7,562 bases of DNA. Origin: Candidatus Treponema excrementipullorum (GTDB lineage Bacteria; Spirochaetota; Spirochaetia; Treponematales; Treponemataceae). Below, in pieces: positions 1 through 4,154 of the stretch (its first letter is position 1; each line of letters opens with the position of its first letter). The position numbers and the translations under genes were made by a program. The notes under the pieces are model-generated. The model was not told the DNA's origin and made no database searches. It saw only the letters and a program-made list of their open reading frames with translations. The stretch spans positions 1 to 7,562 of the forward strand of contig JAHLFV010000213.1 in NCBI GenBank assembly GCA_018883625.1, in the 5' to 3' direction.

Positions 1-27
1 ATTACTAAAATCTTCTTAGGTTTCAGA

Positions 28-46
28 TGTTAACAAAATGTTAACA
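28..46. promoter_or_regulatory. paired TGTTAACA palindromes upstream of the recombinase gene
   Basis: Two identical 8-bp palindromes (TGTTAACA at 28-35 and 39-46) lie 11 bp apart, separated by AAA, so the whole 19-bp block is symmetric except at its centre. The spacing is about one helical turn, which puts both on the same DNA face. The block ends 17 bp before the recombinase start, a position suited to an operator or to a recombinase arm-type site. Only 27 bp precede it here, so no promoter can be judged. The function is inferred. Confidence 0.35.
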
Positions 47-63
47 AGCTAGGGGGATTTAGT

Positions 64-1200
64 ATGTATTACCATCTTTTCAAGAAAACTGTTAAATCAA
101 AAAAAGGCAAACCGGCAAAGAAGTGGTATTATTGGTGGACAGATCCTGTCACTCAAATGCGTTATCAGAGAATTTGTAAAGGAGCTAAAAATCAAGAAGA
201 AGCTTTTGCATACATATCTCAGTTACCACCTCCCGTTGCTGTAAGAAAAACAAAAATTAAAGATATATGCAAAGATATGTTCGTTCCAGATAGTGAACAC
301 ATGTATCGCTTATCACAATTGGGGAAAAAACTTGGCGACAGAACTCTTCAAAACTATAATCGATTTAAGAAAATTATTATTGATGAATTTGGGGAGATGT
401 ACTTAGAAGACTTAACTGTTCAGATTGTTCACGGTTTTTTACTCCAACAAAAAGATAAATCTGCAAGCTGGAAGAATTCCATACTAGAAACTCTAAATTA
501 TGTGTATGAAGAATGTCCGTGGAAAACAAATGTCACAGTACCGAAACCTTCGTTTCCCCGATTTGTAAGAAACTCAAAAAAGGCTGATATTTTTACTACA
601 GAAGAATTAAATAGGTTTTTCGACGGTATCAATTGGGAAGAAGGACTGAGAGACTACTTACTGTTTTTGGTTACAATAAGTTGCGGATTGAGAATCGGTG
701 AAGCAAGAGGATTAAAAGTCAAACAAATCATACCGGAAAACAATGCTCTTGTTATTGATGGCTTTTGTTTAAAAGATGGTACTAGGACAAATTACAATAA
801 AAAAGGCAGCGACGAAAATAAAAAATTACGAGTCACTTTAATACCGGATGAAACACTCAAAATGCTGCTTAATTACATAGCAAACTATAATCTGTCAGAA
901 GATGATTTTATTTTTCAGCGGGATGATGGTAGTCCTGTTCGTCAAGAATATTTAGAAGCTGTATTCAAAAGAGTTTTAATTCGTGCTGGAATCGATAAAA
1001 GAGGCAGAAAACTCTGCCCTCACTCATTCCGCTATACGTATGTAACCAAAATGCGGAGTATGGTAGGCGGAGAAACAGTCCAAAAATTGGTGGGACATAC
1101 ATCTATTGAAATGACTGAATATTATACCCGGGTATCAATTCCCGATATGATAAAATCACTCCAAATTGCCGTTCCTGCTGTGAACAAACTTTTTGAATGA
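64..1200 (+). CDS. tyrosine recombinase / phage-type integrase
   Basis: This 378-aa protein has the full length and layout of a phage or ICE integrase. Residues about 1-60 are basic and aromatic (an arm-binding-like start with KKWYYWW at 19-25). Residues about 62-155 form a core-binding helical domain, and about 175-365 the catalytic domain. The catalytic set is complete: R210 in CGLRIGEARGL, a lysine in the KK pair near 253-254, H320 and R323 in PHSFRYTY, H345 in KLVGHTS, and nucleophile Y354 in EYYTRV. It should cut and rejoin DNA at attachment sites through a 3'-phosphotyrosine. The ATG follows AGGGGG at a 7-base distance. The sequence style recalls integrases of Treponema (memory only). 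Its target site is not identifiable here. The family call is secure; whether it acts as an integrase or a resolvase is inferred. Confidence 0.95.
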   Translation: MYYHLFKKTVKSKKGKPAKKWYYWWTDPVTQMRYQRICKGAKNQEEAFAYISQLPPPVAVRKTKIKDICKDMFVPDSEHMYRLSQLGKKLGDRTLQNYNRFKKIIIDEFGEMYLEDLTVQIVHGFLLQQKDKSASWKNSILETLNYVYEECPWKTNVTVPKPSFPRFVRNSKKADIFTTEELNRFFDGINWEEGLRDYLLFLVTISCGLRIGEARGLKVKQIIPENNALVIDGFCLKDGTRTNYNKKGSDENKKLRVTLIPDETLKMLLNYIANYNLSEDDFIFQRDDGSPVRQEYLEAVFKRVLIRAGIDKRGRKLCPHSFRYTYVTKMRSMVGGETVQKLVGHTSIEMTEYYTRVSIPDMIKSLQIAVPAVNKLFE

Positions 1201-1207
1201 ATTATTT

Positions 1208-1237
1208 TTTAATTAGCGCCAAATGGCGCTAATTAAA
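1208..1237. terminator. 13-bp palindrome with 4-nt loop between convergent genes; possible terminator
   Basis: TTTAATTAGCGCC (1208-1220) is perfectly complementary to GGCGCTAATTAAA (1225-1237) across an AAAT loop. It starts 8 bp after the recombinase stop and ends 34 bp from the stop of the convergent GNAT gene, the usual place for a shared terminator. However, no good U-tract follows the stem on either strand; the T-run lies before it. Termination is therefore only probable. A recombinase-related palindrome is the main alternative. Confidence 0.4.
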
Positions 1238-1271
1238 TATTATAACACAGTCATATAACTATAAAAATAGC

Positions 1272-1844
1272 CTAAATGACACGAAACATTTGAATGAGTT
1301 GCTTTTTGTCTTTTGACACAACATGATTATCAAGACATTTAAAACCACATTCTTCATAAAAAGCAATCAACTTTGGATACGGCTCACATTCAAGAAAAAC
1401 AACTTTTCCACTAGTCAAAGATATGGCAATTTCTATGCGTTCAAGGGCAATTTTCATCAGTTCTTTTCCACTTATTGAAATAGAATTTTGCGAAAAATTT
1501 CTTCCAAATTGTGCTAGTAAAATTGCCGGTAACTCAAAAGTATGATCATCTACACCGGAACTGACAAACCTTTTTATAATCCTTGATTGCTGAGACGACA
1601 AATTTTCTTGTTTTATTATCAACATCTTTGTAGCAAGAGTAAAGTATCCCAACAAGTCAATCCTATCCGTAATTTCTGAAATAAGATAAGTTGCCGAGGT
1701 ATATAACTTCGAAGATTGAACAGCTTTTTTTTTCAAAAAAGCTTCTACATCTTTGTTTTTACAAACAAAATCTTCAGAAAGTAAGCCGAACTGATTCTCA
1801 CCGTCTTCGTTCTTAAGTATATTACTTAGAAGTGTGACTTCCAT
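1272..1844 (-). CDS. GNAT-family acetyltransferase, probable toxin of a type II TA pair
   Basis: The 190-aa protein has GNAT core features: a central strand in GYFTLATKMLII (66-77), a motif A-like acetyl-CoA segment from LPAILLAQFGRN (105-116) through G126 and the helix KELMKIALERI, then the motif B strand-helix VFLECEPYPKLIAFYEECGF (149-168). The spacing and the LIQMF end match GNAT proteins encoded behind small antitoxins. Characterised members (TacT, AtaT, ItaT) acetylate the amino group of aminoacyl-tRNAs and stop translation. The exact Q/RxxGxG/A loop is not clean (QFGRN...SGKEL), as is common in this branch. The start overlaps the upstream small gene by 23 bp in another frame with no close Shine-Dalgarno, so translation is probably coupled. 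The fold is likely; the toxin role rests on context. Confidence 0.8.
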   Translation of the reverse strand: MEVTLLSNILKNEDGENQFGLLSEDFVCKNKDVEAFLKKKAVQSSKLYTSATYLISEITDRIDLLGYFTLATKMLIIKQENLSSQQSRIIKRFVSSGVDDHTFELPAILLAQFGRNFSQNSISISGKELMKIALERIEIAISLTSGKVVFLECEPYPKLIAFYEECGFKCLDNHVVSKDKKQLIQMFRVI

Positions 1845-2019
1845 TTTGTTTTTGTAGAATCCTTATAATATTTTCAATACTTTTCTCATCAGACATCTCT
1901 ACTCCAGACTTCTCCACTTTAGGTGGATTATGTAATGCTTCTTCAAATATTTTCATAAAAGCATTTGTCTCTTCTTTTGTACGAAGTGAAAATGTTTTGT
2001 ACAAACTTGACGTTGCCAT
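1822..2019 (-). CDS. small antitoxin-like protein upstream of the GNAT gene
   Basis: A 65-aa polar protein beginning MATSSLYKTFSLRTKEETNAF, a pattern (short Ser-rich start, a strand, then a helix) I recall from small proteins encoded before GNAT toxins in many low-GC bacteria. The C-terminus (about 45-57, ENIIRILQKQ) looks helical and could bind the toxin. The ATG is preceded by AAGGGGG at 7 bases. The gene shares 23 bp with the GNAT gene in a different frame, giving the antitoxin-first order usual for type II TA modules. Length and order support an antitoxin, but the fold is not recognised with certainty. A pair of 14-bp repeats in front of it could be its operator. Confidence 0.65.
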   Translation of the reverse strand: MATSSLYKTFSLRTKEETNAFMKIFEEALHNPPKVEKSGVEMSDEKSIENIIRILQKQNGSHTSK

Positions 2020-2036
2020 ACAATACCCCCTTCCTG

Positions 2037-2069
2037 TAATTTATACCTATACCTCTAATTCACACCTAT
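2037..2069. repeat. two 14-bp direct repeats, candidate TA operator
   Basis: TAATTTATACCTAT (2037-2050) and TAATTCACACCTAT (2056-2069) match at 12 of 14 positions with a period of 19 bp. They lie between the candidate -10 (2070-2075) and the antitoxin start, where a bound antitoxin or toxin-antitoxin complex would block transcription. Autoregulation of this kind is normal for type II TA modules; here it is inferred from position only. Confidence 0.5.
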
Positions 2070-2098
2070 AATATAACACATATTCAGGCCCACAACAA
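2070..2098 (-). promoter_or_regulatory. candidate promoter of the antitoxin/GNAT pair
   Basis: On the minus strand TTGTTG (2098 to 2093) and TATATT (2075 to 2070) are separated by 17 bp, a reasonable sigma-70 pair. Transcription would start near 2063, about 44 bases before the antitoxin ATG. It lies in the 117-bp gap after the ribbon-helix-helix gene, so the TA pair probably has its own promoter. Confidence 0.45.
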
Positions 2099-2136
2099 TA
2101 CTTTTAACAAACCTGTGCATCTGTACAGCTGTAAGA

Positions 2137-2619
2137 TCATTCTTCAAGAAATTCAGATTTATATGACATCACAAAAACTTCAACCTCAGGAGCAATCCAC
2201 ACTTTTTCCTTGTCATCTTCAAAAACTTTACCGTGATTGTGTCCACTTTCAGTTTTCATACTAGCATAATTACTCTCAAATGTTTTCACATAAAAATCTG
2301 TATCCTTTTGAGAACACAACATTTTCATTCCATCTAAAGTTACAGTACCATATTTTTCATGAAGATAAAAAAAAGCTTTGAGTATTCTATGATTTATTTG
2401 TTCTGGATGTTTAACCCATGAGGCGATTCTTGATTTAATTTTATACTCTGTAGTAATTTTCTGAGGTATAGGTTTACTGTTCTTTTTATATGTATCAATA
2501 ATATACCTCAACATATAATTTTCTATAAGAGTTTGTTCAGTCTCTCTTGAAAATTTAAGTACCTTACAAAAATCTTCATATACTTCAGAATCCACCGTTA
2601 TTGTCACTGTTGTATTCAT
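2137..2619 (-). CDS. ribbon-helix-helix DNA-binding protein with unrecognised C-terminal domain
   Basis: A 160-aa protein. Residues 3-9 (TTVTITV) form a strand followed by two helices (about 11-21 and 25-42, YEDFCKVLKF and ETEQTLIENYMLRY), the shape of a MetJ/Arc ribbon-helix-helix domain. After a linker with many lysines comes a domain of about 100 residues with sharp motifs: SWVKHPEQINHRILKAFF (67-84), a Cys/Lys region at 102-105, SNYASMK (116-122), GHNHGKVF (126-133) and WIAPEVEVF (141-149). I recall this block loosely from uncharacterised proteins but cannot name a family. The clustered His, Asn, Gly and Lys could be a binding or active site. The ATG follows AAAGGAG with a long 13-base spacing. 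It lies downstream of the XRE gene and before the TA pair. Confidence 0.7.
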   Translation of the reverse strand: MNTTVTITVDSEVYEDFCKVLKFSRETEQTLIENYMLRYIIDTYKKNSKPIPQKITTEYKIKSRIASWVKHPEQINHRILKAFFYLHEKYGTVTLDGMKMLCSQKDTDFYVKTFESNYASMKTESGHNHGKVFEDDKEKVWIAPEVEVFVMSYKSEFLEE

Positions 2620-2686
2620 AAAAATACTTCATCTCCTTTATTTATACCAATCGTTTCTGTATTTTTTTACACTTATCAGAATTTTA

Positions 2687-2764
2687 TTATACTTCTCTTC
2701 CAACAGAAAATAATTTTTTAGATAAAAATTCTTCAATAATTTCTTTTGTACCCAAAATAAGCAT
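2687..2764 (-). CDS. possible 25-aa small protein after the XRE gene
   Basis: An ATG at 2764, preceded by GAGAGG with about 5 bases spacing, opens 25 codons ending in tandem TAA stops at 2687-2689 and just beyond. The product starts MLILGTKEIIEEFLSK and looks like one amphipathic helix. It begins 21 bases after the XRE stop and is in the same frame, so it is either a separate small gene or the former C-terminus of the XRE protein cut off by a stop codon. It matches no family I know. It is too short to trust without expression or conservation. Confidence 0.35.
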   Translation of the reverse strand: MLILGTKEIIEEFLSKKLFSVGREV

Positions 2765-2785
2765 ACTACCTCTCAAGTTTACTCT

Positions 2786-3160
2786 TTAACAACCTTGAAC
2801 TTTTGTTTTATTTTTTTGTAAATAGGTAAGTTTTTCTTGGGCAATCATAGCAAGAAACAAAGGCTGTAATTTATCCCAACTTTCATCAGAAAGAGAGTCG
2901 AGTTCACTGACAAAGTTCTTAAAACGAAGAAATTTTTTACATTCTGAAGGAAATCGTGAGTCTTGACCTGTTACAAGATATTCAACAGAAACACCTAAAG
3001 CAGCAGCAATTCTAACGGCAACATCAGCAGCGGGCATTCTTCCCCGTGCATCGACATAAGATTCCAATGTTCTTTTGGACACATCAGCTTTTGATGCAAG
3101 TTCTTTGAGAAGAATTCCTTGATAAGAAATCTCTTCCTTAAGTCTTGTTTTAAACCCCAT
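2786..3160 (-). CDS. XRE-family (Cro/cI-like) transcriptional regulator
   Basis: A 124-aa protein with an N-terminal helix-turn-helix: residues about 4-64 hold five helices, with LLKELASKADVSKRTLESYV (17-36) as the HTH pair and AADVAVRIAAALGVSVEYLV (44-63) closing the fold. Residues 75-115 are helical and probably dimerise. Many Treponema regulators share this plan (memory). It faces a rightward promoter across a 23-bp palindrome (3213-3235), the arrangement of a phage-like repressor controlling both directions. There is no purine-rich Shine-Dalgarno before the ATG at 3160, only a T-rich stretch, so translation may be weak. A TATAAT on the minus strand (3224 to 3219) inside the palindrome would give a leader of about 50 bases. 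Confidence 0.85.
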   Translation of the reverse strand: MGFKTRLKEEISYQGILLKELASKADVSKRTLESYVDARGRMPAADVAVRIAAALGVSVEYLVTGQDSRFPSECKKFLRFKNFVSELDSLSDESWDKLQPLFLAMIAQEKLTYLQKNKTKVQGC

Positions 3161-3195
3161 AAAAAGAAAATACCATAAAAATCGTATAAAATAAC

Positions 3196-3223
3196 TTGAC
3201 TTTCCATTTCATTCGTGTATTAT
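3196..3223 (+). promoter_or_regulatory. rightward promoter for the structured RNA
   Basis: TTGACT (3196-3201) and TATTAT (3218-3223) are separated by 16 bp, a good sigma-70 match. The predicted start near 3230 gives a transcript that begins just before the first strong hairpin. The -10 lies inside the palindrome at 3213-3235, so the XRE protein probably represses it. Confidence 0.6.
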
Positions 3224-3235
3224 ATTAGTACACGA
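3213..3235. promoter_or_regulatory. candidate XRE operator, TCGTGTA-N9-TACACGA
   Basis: A 7-bp inverted repeat (3213-3219 and 3229-3235) with a 9-bp centre covers the -10 of the rightward promoter and a TATAAT on the opposite strand. Similar half-sites occur nearby: TCGTATA at 3182-3188 and TCGTGTC at 3242-3248. Spaced half-sites between divergent units are typical of Cro/cI-like operators. Binding by the adjacent XRE protein is inferred. Confidence 0.6.
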
Positions 3236-3347
3236 GAATAATCGTGTCAGAGCGGTTAAGGATTATGCGTCGTTCCTTAACCGCTTTGGCGGTTCCGAAA
3301 GGAAATCAAGCCCAGAAAAGAGACGCACTTTTCTGGGCATTTTTTTT
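3230..3347 (+). ncRNA. structured small RNA (about 118 nt) with intrinsic terminator and possible kissing loops
   Basis: There is no open frame with a ribosome site here, but the RNA is strongly foldable. Hairpin 1 pairs AGCGGTTAAGGA (3251-3262) with TCCTTAACCGCT (3274-3285), 12 perfect bp, loop 3263-3273. A short TTCC-GAAA-GGAA hairpin spans 3293-3304. The terminator hairpin spans 3310-3338 with a 7-nt loop. TGCGTC in loop 1 (3266-3271) is the exact complement of GACGCA in the terminator loop (3322-3327). An alternative hairpin AACCGC-TTTG-GCGGTT (3279-3294) competes with hairpin 1. It could be a free sRNA, a copy-control-type RNA, or an attenuated leader of the gene at 3510. I do not recognise the family. 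Confidence 0.7.
3310..3347 (+). terminator. intrinsic terminator of the small RNA
   Basis: GCCCAGAAAAG (3310-3320) pairs perfectly with CTTTTCTGGGC (3328-3338), giving an 11-bp stem with loop AGACGCA, followed after one A by eight T residues (3340-3347). This is a textbook rho-independent terminator. Readthrough would be needed to express the gene at 3510 from the same promoter, since no clear second promoter is visible. Confidence 0.9.
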
Positions 3348-3398
3348 GTACGTTGTACAATTTAAATTTGCCTTCAGTACGGGTAAAAAAAGTACTGA
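3346..3398. promoter_or_regulatory. two further inverted repeats in the leader of the 3510 gene
   Basis: TTGTAC-GTT-GTACAA (3346-3360) follows directly on the terminator T-run and resembles a small dimer operator. TCAGTAC (3374-3380) and GTACTGA (3392-3398) form a 7-bp hairpin with an 11-nt loop. Both share a GTAC core. They could be operators or RNA structure; nothing decides between these. The rest of the gap up to 3509 shows no other clear signal. Confidence 0.35.
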
Positions 3399-3509
3399 TA
3401 ACGACATTTGTTAAAACCTAAGAAGAAGCCGGTTGGCATGGGGCAACTCATTACCAGTATACGAGGAAAAGTGCAAGCCAACAAAACCCCAAGTAGTAAG
3501 GAGGCAGTT

Positions 3510-3875
3510 ATGGATAGCGTAGAATATCGTTTGAGTCTTATTGAAACCAATTTAGAACGGCTACTAACCGTTATAGAAAAACTTGAAAAAGAAGTACATT
3601 CATCACAAAAGATTGAACAACAATATTACACGCTTAGAGATGCTGTTAAATTAAAATATGGCAACACTGCCGCCTACACTACTATCTCAACTAATTATGC
3701 TCTAATGCCCTGTTGCAATAAAAATTATAAAGTTATGGCAGGAAAAAGAGTATGGACAGCCCCTCAAATAAAGGAGTGGCTTTTGATAGAGGATAAAGAT
3801 ATCCCAAAATACGCTGAAAAATATGGAGTACAGCTGACAGGTAGGATTAGAGAAAAATATAAAAAATATATGTAA
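3510..3875 (+). CDS. small coiled-coil protein with DNA-binding-like C-terminal half, unknown function
   Basis: I place the start at the ATG at 3510 because AAGGAGG stands 5 bases before it; earlier in-frame TTG (3408) and ATG (3438) codons lack a ribosome site. The 121-aa product begins with a heptad-rich helix (about residues 3-35, SVEYRLSLIETNLERLLTVI) suggesting a dimer. The rest contains YYTLRDAVKLKYG (about 41-53), a Tyr/Asn-rich middle and a WTAPQIKEWLLIED stretch, reminiscent of AlpA/excisionase-like or MerR-like winged helices. That resemblance is weak, so no name is given. Its stop codon TAA (3873-3875) is the first three bases of the tRNA-like stem that follows. The C-terminus is very basic. 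Confidence 0.75.
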   Translation: MDSVEYRLSLIETNLERLLTVIEKLEKEVHSSQKIEQQYYTLRDAVKLKYGNTAAYTTISTNYALMPCCNKNYKVMAGKRVWTAPQIKEWLLIEDKDIPKYAEKYGVQLTGRIREKYKKYM

Positions 3876-3914
3876 TACCAGAGGTGTATCCGGGTTCAAT
3901 TCCCGGAGGTATTA
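3873..3914 (+). ncRNA. tRNA-like element 1: acceptor stem plus T-arm only
   Basis: TAATACC (3873-3879) pairs perfectly with GGTATTA (3908-3914). Inside it TCCGGG-TTCAATT-CCCGGA (3889-3907) forms a T-arm with a consensus loop. Only nine bases (AGAGGTGTA) join the acceptor strand to the T-arm, so D and anticodon arms are missing, but a GG is present that could contact the T-loop as G18/G19 do. No CCA follows. The first three stem bases are the stop codon of the upstream gene. It may be a minihelix recognised by RNase P or other tRNA enzymes; the function is inferred. Confidence 0.65.
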
Positions 3915-3916
3915 AA

Positions 3917-3985
3917 TGTTCCGTACAAAAATTCCCTGCTGGTCGTATGGAACGGGATATCCAAAGTGGTTATCACTTGGATATC
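3917..3985 (+). other. two hairpins between tRNA-like elements 1 and 2
   Basis: GTTCCGTAC (3918-3926) pairs with GTATGGAAC (3945-3953), nine pairs including one G-U, around an 18-nt loop. Three bases later GATATCCAA/GTG (3956-3968) pairs with CACTTGGATATC (3974-3985), 12 pairs with A3965 bulged and loop GTTAT. They fill nearly all space between the first two tRNA-like elements, so the whole stretch 3873-4143 appears to be one structured RNA. Confidence 0.6.
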
Positions 3986-3991
3986 TCACTT

Positions 3992-4064
3992 TGCAGGATG
4001 GTACATGGGTAGTACACAAGCTTGCCTAAGCTTGAGATAGAAGGTTCGATTCCTTCTCCTGCAA
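3992..4064 (+). tRNA. tRNA-like element 2: full cloverleaf with an 8-nt anticodon loop (Gly GCC-like)
   Basis: The 73-nt fold is canonical. Acceptor TGCAGGA/TCCTGCA is perfect, with T8. D-arm GTAC-ATGGGTA-GTAC keeps A14, GG and A21, and A26 follows. Anticodon stem CAAGC/GCTTG, 5-nt variable loop, T-arm GAAGG-TTCGATT-CCTTC, discriminator A. The anticodon loop is TTGCCTAA, eight bases rather than seven. It reads like the TTGCCAA loop of tRNA-Gly(GCC) with one extra T at position 37. The arm can also fold as a 7-bp stem with a GCCT tetraloop. T1-A72 and A73 do not fit bacterial tRNA-Gly. No CCA is encoded. It could be a frameshift-type tRNA, a decayed tRNA or a structural mimic. Confidence 0.65.
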
Positions 4065-4065
4065 T

Positions 4066-4143
4066 TGCACCGTAAGGTTAAAAAATAGCGACTCGAGTCT
4101 CTCCTCCTCGCTATTTTATTCGGTTCGATTCCGGATCGGTGCA
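4066..4143 (+). ncRNA. tRNA-like element 3: expanded arm presenting an anti-Shine-Dalgarno loop
   Basis: TGCACCG (4066-4072) pairs with CGGTGCA (4137-4143). The D position is a stemless TAAGGTTA containing GG. The anticodon arm is replaced by a 10-bp helix, AAAATAGCGA (4082-4091) with TCGCTATTTT (4108-4117), around a 16-nt loop. The T-arm is ATTCGG-TTCGATT-CCGGAT (4118-4136, one G-U). Acceptor, stemless D-loop, long helix and T-arm are also the plan of the tmRNA tRNA-like domain. Loop bases 4097-4107 (GTCTCTCCTCC) are the exact complement of 4175-4185 before parA. The loop also starts in a palindrome, GACTCGAGTC (4090-4099), which could support dimers. It begins two bases after element 2 ends. 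Confidence 0.65.
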
Positions 4144-4154
4144 GATCAAAGCGG

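Noticed and set aside
2590..2632. 15-codon ORF starting 13 bases before the ribbon-helix-helix gene start.
   Set aside because: Its ATG directly abuts the GGAG, too close for initiation; chance overlap is likelier than a leader peptide.
2995..3207. 70-codon minus-strand frame overlapping the XRE gene.
   Set aside because: A frame shadow of the XRE gene with no recognisable domain.
3408..3509. Longer N-terminus for the gene ending at 3875 (TTG at 3408 or ATG at 3438).
   Set aside because: Neither codon has a ribosome site, while the ATG at 3510 follows AAGGAGG at 5 bases and opens a regular heptad helix.
4082..4120. The 10-bp helix of tRNA-like element 3 as an intrinsic terminator.
   Set aside because: The T-run is part of the stem itself and the 16-nt loop is large; the helix sits inside a perfect acceptor/T-arm frame, which explains it better, although some termination cannot be excluded.
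3873..4143. T-box riboswitch or ordinary tmRNA gene.
   Set aside because: No T-box AGGGUGG motif or antiterminator is present, and there is no tag reading frame or set of pseudoknots as in tmRNA; only the end domain layout is similar.
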